A DNA stretch of 64,000 bases from NCBI GenBank assembly GCA_002179805.1, contig NAVB01000156.1:30366-94365 (forward strand), in the 5' to 3' direction. The position numbers and the translations under genes were made by a program. This document shows, in pieces, positions 31,074-42,100 of this stretch. The number at the start of each line of letters is the position of its first letter. Position 1 is the first letter of the stretch. The notes beneath the pieces were generated by a model. It ran no database searches. It was given only the letters and a program-made list of their open reading frames with translations, and was not told where the DNA came from. Source of the stretch: Acanthamoeba lenticulata (taxonomy: Eukaryota; Discosea; Longamoebia; Acanthamoebidae).

Positions 31074-32530
31074 TGAGCAGTTCTGCTGCCCCGTTCGGGA
31101 AAGTTGAACAGCAGATGGACGCGCTTCTCGATCGAGAACTGCCGGAGGATGCCAGTATTCCTCTCCCCCCCCTCCAAAGCTCTACTTCATGATCTTTTCT
31201 CGATTTCAGAATGATTTATTTGTGGTTTTATGCCCTCCTCAGGCCTTGAGAAGGGCCTCTTTCGCACCAGCCGCGCCCCGCCCCCTCTCAATGATTTGTG
31301 GCTCCCGTCTGAGGTGCTACCCCCCCCTCCTTCGTTTTCTTGTCGTTTTTCGTTCTTCCCTCACGTGGTGGCAAATCTTCTTCTGCAGTTGGAAGAACAC
31401 GCAGATCCCCTCGACAAGGTCACGCCTCGATCCAAGACCAGTGCGTTTTTCCTCGTCTACTCTCTTCCTCCCCTCTACTCTCCATCCCTCTTTTGCCGCC
31501 CCTGTAACGGTCTTCCCCGTGCAACAGGTCGGCACCACGGAAAGGAGCCGTCCTACAGCAGCGACGACGACTCGTTCTCCATAGAGGTGCCCCTCCAAAA
31601 GGTGCGCTACAACCCCCCCCCTCTCCTCTCTTCTTCTCTTCTTCTTCTCTGGCCCAGGACCCTTGTCCCGGGGCCGGGCTCGCTCGTCGTCAGGCCTGAC
31701 GATGCCGCCCCGCACGCAGGAACTGGCGATGAACTACATGGCCGTGCCGCAGCATTTGTACGACCCGACCGTAAGCCCGCCGGCGCCGTCAAAGCCGAGG
31801 AAAAGCTCCGGCCACAAGTCCAAGAGCGGCGGCGTGGCGACGACGACCACGTCCTCGTCGACCACGACCGTCGCCACCACGGCTGGCGCCAGCTCGGGCT
31901 CCAGCCGCGACTCGCCCAAGCAGCAGCGGCGGCGGAAGAAGGACAAAGTTGACAATGAAGACGACGAAGACGTCGACAGGGATCACGCCAGGACCGCGCC
32001 GTGGGGCCCGGCCTCGCCGGCGTCGTCGCTGTCGCTGTCGCCGCTGGTGGGCAACGCGGCGATGCCGGCAACGGTGGTAGCGAGCATGACGCGCACCAGC
32101 TCGCTGTCCACCGCGGGCTATGCGACGCCCGCCGACTGGACCCTCGACGACGAGCCGCAAGCGGCGGCGGCCAGGCAGCCCAAGGCCACGCGCGTCGACA
32201 AGAAAGAGAAGAAGGACAAGAAGGAGAAGCGCAAGAAGGAGAAGAAGGACAAGGCCAAGGACAAGGCCGTCGAGGCGCGACACCGGTCGTCGCCCCTGTC
32301 GACCTCGCCGGGCGCGGCCGGCCTCGACTCCACCAAGCAGCACATGACGCTGGCGGGCGCCATCGCCGCGGCCAACGCGCACCACCACGGCCGGACCAAC
32401 GACGACGACGACGACGGCAACGGACACGACGAAGAGGAGGAAGAAGACGCGGTCGAGCTGAGCCGCACGTCCACGAGCCCCTCCGACTACGACTCGACCG
32501 TACGTCCTCCCGCCCACGACCCCAACAGGA

Positions 32531-32561
<31 letters not shown>

Positions 32562-35500
32562 GAGCAGGACGGGCTGCTGAAGCGGAACAAGGACAAGATG
32601 AAGAAGACCGAGGCCGAGACGCGCCAAGAGGCCAAGCGCAAGAAGAAGGAGGAGCAGGAGCAGGCCGCCGCCGCGGCCAAGCTCGAGCGCAAGGCGCAGA
32701 AGGAGCGCGAGAAGCGCGAGAAGGAGCTGCGCAAGCGCGAGAAGCGCGAGAACCGCGGCGGCAGCAAGTTGCGGGACGCCGCGCAGTCGCAGCAGGCGAC
32801 GGCCGAGGCCGAGGGCCCAACACATCATCAACAGCAGCAGCAGCAATCGCCGCCGCAAGGGGACGCGGTCAAGCGAAAGAGCACGGGCCAGGCCGCGCGG
32901 TCGGAGAAGCGGGACAGCGGCGGCGGCGGGATCAAGGCCGACCTCCTGCGGGAGACGCTCGCGGCCACCCGCTTGGCCAAGGGCCGCCCCGGCAGCGGCG
33001 TGGCCGAGGGCGACGGCGACGGCGGCCTCAACGAGTACGCCCACCCGCGGCAGCTCGGGCCCTCGCGCGGGTCCTCTCCAGAGGCCTCTGTCCGCGGCAA
33101 CAGCTCGCCCCATCGGTACATTCTCCTCCGCGCGACGCACTCAACATGACGACGACGATGAGATGACGATGACGACGATGTCTCGCGCGCAGGTCGTTCT
33201 CCAACTCCTCGCTGTCGTCGGGTTCGGGCTCGGACGATGGCCGAGCCTCGCCGTCCACCATGGGTTCGTCGATGACGCCCCCAACATGATGATGAAGAAG
33301 ACGATGATGAAGACGATGATGATGCTCACGATGATGATGATGGTGAGGCAGAGAAGGGAAGTGCAGAGATCAAGATCATCCACGTGAAGACGCTGGAGCT
33401 GTGCGCCGGGCTCAAGTCGCTCATCCTGCAGGTGTGCAAGAACCAGCAGCGCAAGAACGTGCTGTGCAAGGACGACATCGACCGACTCAAGTACCTCTAC
33501 GAGACGGTCCACCTCATCAACTTTTACGTCTCCTCCCAGTCCCAAGAAAACCGCAAAATCCGGTACCACGCCCTCTTCGCGTCTCTTCGCGTCTCTTCGT
33601 CTCTTTCCGTTCGCGTTGCTTCGTTCTTCGTTCTTCTTGGGCGGGGGGGGGGGGAGGCACACGCCTCCGACCGGAGTGTTTCTCCGGGGCGGCGGTGGTT
33701 GCCGTGCTGGCCGTCACCAGTTCGGGTTTGGGCTGGGGTTTGCTTTTTTTCTTTTCGTTCATTGTTTCGTTTTGGTTGTTGTGTTGTTTTTTGTTCTTTT
33801 GGTTTTGTGTTTTGCGCTTCAATGGGCATGAGCGAGATACACATGTATCTAGATCTCCCGTTTACGGTTCGCCGACGTCGGATCTTTCTTCCCCACAAGC
33901 AATTGTTGTTTTTCGTGTTCGCGTTCACGTTACCATGATGGGACCGATGGATCGGATCCATCGCGCGCTTCTTTGAGTCTTTTTCTGCCGATGGGGATCA
34001 TCATCGGCGTGGGCGGGGAAGCGGATCCGTGTTCATGGATCACAGTGGAACGGGTTGTTGTGGAGCGATCTGAGATGCGACCATAGATCTGGGGGGCCCG
34101 TAGATCTGGGGCTTGGGATTACAATTTGTTGTCCTTTTGCGCGCTGCATTGCAACCTAAAACCACCATTTTTTCCATTTTGGGTTTTCATATGCGAATTT
34201 GTGCTGTACTCATTCGTGCGCAACTCCCACAAACACCACAAACACGACCACAACAACGACCCCAGAGCGTACAGCCTGCTCTTATTCCCGCTCTACGATG
34301 CGCTGCTCCAGACCCACAAGATGGTGGGCGACGTCTACCGGTACAACCAGTTGCTCTGCTTCTCCTTTTGTGCGCCTTTGGCCGTGGGCGCGCAGTGTTG
34401 TGTTGTCGCGTAGACCACCGGGGGCTTCTTCTGGTCGTCATCATCGTCGTCGTCGTCATCGTCGTCAACAGCAGCAGCATCGGCATCATCCGCATCTCAA
34501 CGATTCGTGGTGTTGTTGTTGTTGTCGTGTCGACGAGGGCAGAGGGCAGGCGGCGGTGACGGAGAACTTTGACATCTTCGAGCTCACGCTGCGCCGCTAC
34601 CTGGAGCAGTCCAACCGACTTTTCCCGCTCGAGGGCGACGACCGCGAACGGCCCGAGCCGGCCTCGAGCTGCATCGAAGACAAGAAGGCGCGCCAAGTGT
34701 GGGACCGCAGCGTCGGGCCCGATGTCTACTTCACCACCTTTGCCACCTTTATCAAGAAGGTCCGTCCGTCTCCCTCCTCACCGCGCGTGCGAGCGAGCGG
34801 CTGACGTGGCGGGGCGCTCCAGGTGATCGAGCCCGAGTTCCCCGAGGCCAAGGACGAGACCTTCCAACAGCACCTCCGCTACTTCCTCAACTTTCCTGGT
34901 CCGCACGCCGGCCGCCCTCCAAAGCGCTGAGAAAGGCAATGTGCTGACCTCCTTCGTTTGTGTGTGTGTGCGTGTGTGGGGCCTCAACACGATGCAGCGG
35001 ACGACATGCTGACGGTCTACAAGTGGAACCTGCTCCTTCGGCTGTTTGGGCCCTACGACCAATTCCCTCGCAACTTCCGCTCGTTGGTCCTGGAGCGCGG
35101 CTTCCTCGGCCTCATCAATCGGATCAAGGTGCGTCTTTGTTGTTGGTTGTTATCGTCGTGGGGCGCTCAGGTGTTAACGCGGCCTCGCGCACTCACGATC
35201 TCCTGACCATCCTGACCACAAACACGCCAGGCGCAAGAGATACTGCTGCTGGAGGGCAGCCCATCGCGCCTGCTGCTCATCCGATTCTCACGGACCGAGC
35301 CCGAGTTCCTGGCGTTCAGTTACAAGGACGAGCGAGGCCAGATCCGGCACAGCCTCAACAAGGAAGAAAACGACTCCAAGCTGCCGGTGCCCGTGGCCGA
35401 GTACGTGCAGCGAAAGTTCCCCAACTTCGCTGTGGTCAACCAAAAGGTCAACGTGCGGAACATGATGAGCCCGGGCGCCGACAACCAGCTGTGGAGCCTG

Positions 35501-35644
35501 ACCGACTACGCGCGCCAGGCGTCGTCCAACGCCTACATCCTGCCCTCCCTCCCCGCCATGAGCGCCACCGACAGCACCGAAGTCTACTCCACCCAGCAGC
35601 AGCAGCAACAGTCCAGCGGCAGCGGCAAGAAGGGCCGCTCGTAA
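31074..35644 (+). CDS. Cbl-like protein: 4-helix bundle, EF-hand-like and SH2 domains, no RING
   Basis: Exons 1-4 (31074-31154, 31243 onward, and so on) join in frame to give an N-terminus with SLEKGLFRTSRAPPPLNDLW. A long low-complexity region of Lys/Glu-rich, Ser-rich and His-rich stretches follows (31780-33350). The C-terminal 350 residues have the order of the Cbl tyrosine-kinase-binding module. A helical bundle comes first (VKTLELCAGLKSLILQVC, LFPLYDALLQTHKMVGDVYR, FDIFELTLRRYLEQSNRLF). An EF-like segment follows (TVYKWNLLLRLFGPYDQFPR), then an SH2 domain (AQEILLLEG...RLLLIRFSRTEPEFLAFSY). The phosphotyrosine-binding Arg is present in LLIRFSR. The EF-like part has no obvious Ca loop. After the SH2 the protein ends in polyGln/Ser and KKGRS, stop at 35644; no linker helix or RING finger follows, so it cannot be a Cbl-type E3 by itself. 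One intron is 703 nt. It probably acts as a pTyr-reading adaptor. Confidence 0.75.
33563..34265 (+). other. Unusually long (703-nt) intron in the Cbl-like gene
   Basis: The donor GTACCA after ...ENRKI and the acceptor CCCCAG before AYSLLLFPLYD join in frame (ATC CG|A GCG). Other introns in the window are mostly 45-120 nt. It holds a G run (33640-33651), a T-rich stretch (33740-33810), ten GATC tetramers within 33852-34106, and a 9-bp inverted repeat at 33945-33963. Confidence 0.75.
33945..33963. repeat. 9-bp inverted repeat with 1-nt spacer
   Basis: CGATGGATC-G-GATCCATCG lies inside the long intron of the Cbl-like gene, in the GATC-rich segment. It is a perfect dyad of 19 bases. Confidence 0.85.
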
Positions 35645-35849
35645 CCTCCCCTCCACTTCCCTCCATCCTTTGTAGATAACATCATCATCAAAAAGAAGAA
35701 GATTAAAAGATTAATCTTCAGAAGAGAAGGACCAAATAGAAAATAAAATAGTAAAACGCCAGCCACCAAAGCCTCTGCATATTGATGATCATGGATACAA
35801 GCTAACAAATAATGGAGAGAAAAAATAGTAAAGAGAGAGGCCCACGACG

Positions 35850-38773
35850 TCACTCGTCGTGCTGGTGGAGCCCTGACGGCGACGTGACGTGCGCGGGGAA
35901 GGTGGCGGGCTCCGGTCGTGGCGGGTTCGCCAGCGCCCGCGTGCGGCCGGGTAACTGCGGCTGCACCGTCGTCGTCGTGGTGGCTGTGACCGACCCATCG
36001 TCCTCGAGATGATAGACCTGCCACGAGTCGTCGTCTCCTCCTTCTGGTCCCTTCTTGTGCGCCGCTCCGTTGTCGTTGATGTTGCCGCCGCCATTGTTGT
36101 TGTTGTTGTTCTCCACTTCTTGCTCCTTCTCTTTCGAGTGGCGGTGGTCGACGTCGATGCCGTCGATGTCGCTAAAGCGAATAACTACAGTACACTTTCG
36201 GCCTGCCGAACTTGCTGACTGAACATCTCCTCGCAGCCCTGCGAAAGGATGGAGTAAAACTCTGCGCTGACCAGCCCCTGTGGGCCCATCGTACCCGAGA
36301 GCGAGCGCGTGCGCTGCTGCTCCGGTGGTGGTGGTTGCGGCACTGGGTCTTCTTCGGCGACTGCTGCCTGCTCCGCCGAGTGGTCTCCTGCTCCACCGCC
36401 TCCTCCTCCTCCACCTCCTGCCCGCTGTCGCCCGATCTTGCTCGACGCCTGGCGTTGGCTCGATGACGGTTGCGCGCGCTGCACCAACCAAGAACAGGCC
36501 ATCAACAACATGTCGCCTTCTACGTCGGCAAGGGGGGAGCGTACCTTGGCGGTGCGCTGGACAAGGACCGACGCGAGCTGCCGTTGTTCCTCCAAGGAGA
36601 AGCCGATCTCGTCCAGATACTCGGCGATGGAGCCCCACTTCTCCTTGATGAACGCGAGCGTTTCCTGGCGGTGTGGGTAGGATGGTATAAGAAGCAGTAA
36701 AGTTTATTTTAGAAGACCAAAACCAAAAAGCAGAAAGCAATAAAAATAATAAAAATAATAAAATAACAAAACTAGAAATACATGAAGTAGCGCAGAAATG
36801 CACCTGCATGACCTCTCGCGGGGTGCCATCAAAGCTAGAGTCGAGCCCCTTGAGCGCATTCTCCTCCTGGACAGGAAAACAATGACGAAGATAATTAGAA
36901 GGAAGGAACTCAAGCAAGCAAGCAAGGGGGGACGATACCTGGATGCGGTCCATGACGGGCCCGAGATACTTCTCGGACTCCTGGTAGTTTTGGACGATCT
37001 CGTGATCCGACACGCCGCAGCAGGCCAGCACCAGCGCGCATATGAGGCCCGTGCGGTCCTTGCCTGGATCACGCGGGGATGAAAGTTAACCAAAGCTCTC
37101 GGGAGTGGGGTTGGGTTGGGTTGGGTTTGGGTGGAAGCAGAACGCAGAACGAACCAGAGGCGCAGTGAATCATGACGGGGTGGTTGCGGGGGTCGCTAAT
37201 GACGCGCAGAGCGCGCACGATCTCTGCGTGGGAGTAGATGATCATGAGCTTGTTGAGCCCGGCCAGCCCGAGCGTGTTCATCACATCCCGCGCAAACACC
37301 TGCAAGCGCGAAGCACTTACGCGTGAGTCCTCAAGTAGAAGAAACGATCGGAAAAGCCCGAGAGAAGAAGGCGCACATACCTTGGTCATCTCCTCCTTGT
37401 TGAAGATGTTGCGGACCATCTTGAACTTGGTGGAGCGAGGACACGGCCAAAAGAGCCCCTTGAGTTTGACGTCACGATTGAGGAACGAAATGTTGAAGCG
37501 CTTGACGTCGTCAACGCCCGTCACCGTTGGGTCCTTAATCGTCGGATACACCTGTTTGTGTTGAGTCGCACGACAGAGCCGCAGGTCAGAGGCAAAAACA
37601 AAAATAATACAAAAAAGGAATAATAAATATTACTAATGCTTACCTTTTCTACAATCCAGTCGAGCTTGTCGCCCAGTTTCTCGTCCTTGGCGCGAAGGTC
37701 GATAATGGTCTTGATGTTGAGGCCCTTGCGCAGGAACACGAGCACTCGATGAAGATCGAGCGGGTGTACTTCGGCCCGGGTGAGCGCGGCGCTACGGAAG
37801 ACGAGTCCCGGTACGACGCCCTGGTGGGTGGCCTGGCACAGGTCGCGGAAGTTGAAGAGCAGGCCGCGGCACTCGATGGTGGCGCTGTCCTCTTCGACCG
37901 TGGCCACAACCTCGCCCTCTTCTGCGTCTGTCTCCGCTGCTGTTGTCGGCTGGTCTGCCGATGGTTCGGCCGAGGTCCGCTCGGGTGCCTCCTTGCCGGT
38001 GTTCTGTTTGGGCGAGGTCTCGCGGCTGGCCTTGCGCTTGATGGACCCCGCGGTGTGGATCTCGGCATCGAGGCCTGCGGCGTGTGGATCGAACGAGATG
38101 CCGCCAGAGTGGCGTGAGGTGGGCGACGGGATGCTGCTGCCGCCGCTCTCCTCTCCGTCCGAGCTGGGGACGCGGCGGCCACCAGAGGCTTTCTCTGAAA
38201 GCGGCAGCCGTAGCAGTTCGCTGGCACCAGGCGCCATGCGAGGAGGCTTGGGCGAGCGCACCATGAGCATGGCCTCCGAAGAATTGAAGTCGAAGGAACA
38301 ATTATCGAGTAGTGAATCCATATCCTCAAAGAAGAAGCTTTTCTTGGTGTAGCCAAGCGACTTACGATTGGCCCTTAGCTTTTCCTTCCTGTGAATGTCA
38401 TCTGTGGTGGCCTTCTCTGCTTTGCTCGCCTTGACCAGCGAAGAGGCGCTGTTGTGGGGCTCCTTGGCTTGTAGAGGTTCGACCTTGCGATCATACGATT
38501 CACTTCTTCGTTTCTGCAATAGGGCCTTTTTCTCTGCATCCCTCTGTTGTGGCTTGGCAACAATTGGAGCAAAGTTGCGTGCTGTTGCTCGATTAATCGT
38601 AAAATCGGGAGATTGAGTAGGAGAGCTGCAGATTCTGTACCTGCTCCACCGTCGATTGAAGTGCTCAGAGGACGACGTCTCCTTATCTTGGGCACCGATG
38701 TGCTCAGGTCAGGCGCGTCGTCTGTCTCTGTCGGCGCATTGGTTGATGCATGGGTTGCCGAATCCGGGTCCAT
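35850..38773 (-). CDS. Tyrosine/dual-specificity phosphatase (Y_phosphatase3-like) with long disordered flanks
   Basis: The N-terminal 200 or so residues are low-complexity. The catalytic domain then begins LLFNFRDLCQATHQGVVPGL with VFRSAALTRAEV and IKTIIDLRAKDEKLGD, as in the PF13350 family (NFRDLGG...G.LYRS..L). The P-loop reads HCASGKDRTGLICALVLACC after splicing; an intron falls within it, after HCAS. Later exons give SDHEIVQNYQESEKYLGPV, ETLAFIKEKWGSIAEYLDEI (the ALPHA-helical end of the domain), then a Gly/Gln/Pro-rich tail with polyAsn and stop at 35850. Related enzymes act on pTyr or phosphoinositides. The start is uncertain: Met 38773 requires an intron (38490-38640) whose phase I could not close, so translation may start lower. 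The gene converges on the Cbl-like pTyr-reader gene, 205 bp away. Confidence 0.75.
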
Positions 38774-39158
38774 CCAGTCGTGCGGGCAGTGCCACCAAAA
38801 GCAGAGTTCACGTCACGACCGCCAGCAGACTAACTGGCGTGATACTTGAAGAGGGATAAGAGGCTTTTCTTGAAGGTTCCTGCCACCCACACCCCAACAC
38901 CACCGTTGTAGCGCCCGTGTTTTACTGTCGACCGCCCTCTGTCGGCGTTTTTCTTGGCAGCGCCGCTTTTTCTTCGCAGCAAGCGCCGTCGAGAATGAGA
39001 GCCCGTGGTCGCTGTTCCCCGAGAAGCTTTGCGTCATCAAATACACCGGAACAACAACTCAGGCACTTGAAAGGAGAAAGGAGCTATTTGGGCCAAAAAG
39101 AAAGGCCTGTCTCTACATCTTGCCAGACGACTTCTTCCACGACAGCTTGAGGGGCTTT
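38774..39158. other. Intergenic region between VPS13 3' end and the phosphatase gene
   Basis: A region of 385 bases. A minus-strand open frame of 77 codons (38813-39046) with a Lys/Arg-rich part is present but has no recognised family and could be a 5' untranslated exon of the phosphatase. Nothing else was seen. Confidence 0.4.
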
Positions 39159-42100
39159 TCAGTCCTGGTCCACGTCGGGCTCAGCCTGTGGCGAAACAAA
39201 GAAGTGGCGTCAGCTCACGCCAGGAAAGAAGTCAATGCAAAGACAACTCGTACTTGAGCTTGGTGTCGGTGAGTTTCCTCTGGGCGATGTCCGCCTCAGG
39301 CAGGCCAAACTGGACGACTCGCTTGTCGGCGCCCGCTCCTGATACAACCCCCAAGAGTGTGCAGGAGGTGAGGTCGTGTGCACCTTGGAAGGCGCCGAGA
39401 AGAGAACAACGTATGTGTGTACCCAGCGTGGTGGCGGCTTCAAAGAGGTTGGCCGACGAGGACTGGGAGAGGTAGATGACCAGGTTGCCCTGCACCACCT
39501 CGCATCGGTCGAGGCCACGCAGGGGGAAGTGCCACACGGACTTCTTGGGCTCTTGGCTGTTGATGAGGAAGCAGTTGCTGTCCGTGCACAGCAGGATGTG
39601 CGGCGTGCCGCGGATCTGGCCTTCGATGTGCCACAGGTAGTGCTCGTTCTGGTGGGCCTGGTCGTCGAGGAAGTAGAGCAGGAGCGTGCCCTCGGACTTG
39701 GCCTTGTTGAACGGCGCCAGCACGTTGTCCTCTCCGATGTAGCGCGGAGGCCGGACGCGGTTTCGGGTGTTGTCGCTGAAGTAGGTGGTGGTGTTCTTGA
39801 TGCCGTCGGCCGTCTGCGAGATCAGGTCGAACGTGCCAGCCAGCGGCTTGGCCGCAATGCCCACCACGCCTGTGCGTAGGTCATGTCACACCGCATCATC
39901 AGTCAGCATGACAGCAACGACAAGTCAGGTGTTAGCGGTGGTGGGGTGGTTGCCTTTGCCGATGCCCTTGCCAAAGCCGACGAGGCCCTCTTCCTTGGCG
40001 CCCTTGATGGGCTGCACGAGCACACCGGTGGCTCCGTGCCAGAGGCCCTTGCCAAAGTCCCGAATACCTACACACCCGCACACATGCACGTAAGCTCGAT
40101 CCATAAATGTGAGAACAAAGGGGGGCAAGGGGAAGGGCTGCGTCGCACCGTAGGCGACGCCCTCGGCGGCATGGCGAGGCTTCTCACGCGAGGCCTTTTC
40201 GCGCTCACGCAGGTAATCGGCGTCGAAGGAGAGCGTGGCAGCCCCTCGGCCCAAGCTGCCCGTGAACTGCAGCACAAGGTGGAAGAGGAGGTCGATGTGA
40301 GAAAAGCTTGTGGCCTCTTTACGGCAGGAAAAGAAGTCGCACCTTTCCAGCGGAGTTGAACACGCCTTGGGCCACGTTGCCCACAAGCGAGCTGGCGCCC
40401 TTGGCCACGCCCTTGGCAAACTCTTGCGGATCGGCCTGTTCGCGACCACGACGACAAGTGAGATGATCATCACCGTTATGGTTCAACATGTAGACACGAT
40501 CATGGTCATGAAAGAAAGAACACAAGCCAAACCTTGACGAGGCCCTGGGCGGGCTCGTAGAAGAAGTCGTAGACGCCCGTGCCGAGGTTGGACACGAGGG
40601 ACAGCGGCGAGCCCAAAAACTCGAACGAGCCCAGGATCGTGTAGATCTGGCTCAGGAGCTGGTTCTTGTAGTGCTCTTGCACGACGTTCACAAACTCTTC
40701 CCGCGTCATGAACACGTTCTTGAGACCCAGCAAGCTGCATGACCACACGACCAACACCGGCGCCACACAGAGCCCACCGTCGTCAGTGTCGACGCCACTT
40801 TGGCCCAAAGGCCATGCGTAGGGAGGGAGAGGTACTTGAGCTTGATCTGGGCGCGATCGATGTTGGTGAGCGCTCCGCCCGAGAAGGAGAGAACCTTGTT
40901 CAGAATGTCGTCGGACTTGACGCCCGGCACGGAGGCAAAGGACAACACGATCGAGATCGGGTTGAGGAAGAAGAGCCCCACGTAGAGCATCCGCGCGTCG
41001 ACGGCCTTTTGCGTGGGCGCAAAGATGGACTTGCACTCCTGCGCACGCACAGTTGTTGGTCGATCAGCTCAACAGTTCATGAATGCCAAGGCGCTCGACG
41101 TACATCGACGGCGGGCTTGGTGCGCGACCGCCGGGCCGAGCGGCGTGAGGCCCGCATGGTGAGCGCAAACGAGTCGTCTTGCAGGGACTGCAGCTCCTCC
41201 TGTTTCACGGCCATGACGAGGTCCAAATCCAAAAGTCAGCTCAAGCGCGCACCCTCGGGATAGCCAAATCAAATGCGCGCACGAACCTCTTCGGTGGCTG
41301 TCGCGTCGGCGTCGCCCGTGTTGAAGACCGACGACTTCATGATGACGTCCAAGAATTCCTTTGCACGCACGACGAACAGGCCGTCCAAGGAGACCTGTGC
41401 ATACGAGACGCGATGAGGGTCAACTTGTCGGCCTCTTTAAAGAGCCATTTAGCCTTGTGTGGGGATGAGGAACGGGACGGGACCTCAATCTCCTGCATGG
41501 CAAAGGTGATGGCGTGGAAGTAGTCGACATCGGTGGCGGTCGAGCGTTGGAGGGTGAACTGAAGGAACGGCGCCACCGCCTTGTCCGGCGCGTTCGGGAC
41601 ATCCTGCGTGCGTGTCCGAATGATAAAAGAAATTCGTCAGCAATCCTTGTTGCAGGCGACCCGACATGACAAGCGAGAGGAATCACAGTGTGTGCATACC
41701 TTGAATACCGGGTAGATGAGGATCGGGAACCGGGCAGCATAGAGCTGGTTGTCCACTTGGAACCGGCCGACATGGAGCTCGAGTTGTTGGTTGAGGTTGG
41801 TGGTCAGCACGTCGAGCTGAAGACGAAGGAGGAGAACGTCAGTCAGACACACACTCAACGCCTCAGGGTCCGCGCAAGCAATGTCACGTACGTGAAGGGT
41901 GTTCAGGGACAGGTACAGCAGCTCTTGTGGCGTGTCATCCACCAGCGAGATGCCGATGCTGCAAAGAGGCGTGGCTCGTCAGTGGCAGATGACAAGGAAA
42001 GAAAGAAAGAAAGAGAGCGACCCCTTCAGGAGGAGAGGGGGCGTACCCCGACAGGTCCATGTGCAGCTCGAATTGGTTGACCTCGTCTTGGCCAAGCGTG

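Noticed and set aside
31607..32823. Long minus-strand open frames with Ser/Arg- and Arg/Pro-rich composition
   Set aside because: Antisense shadows of the Lys/Glu-rich region of the Cbl-like gene.
33640..33651. G run, considered as a quadruplex element
   Set aside because: One uninterrupted run only. Four separate runs are not present nearby.
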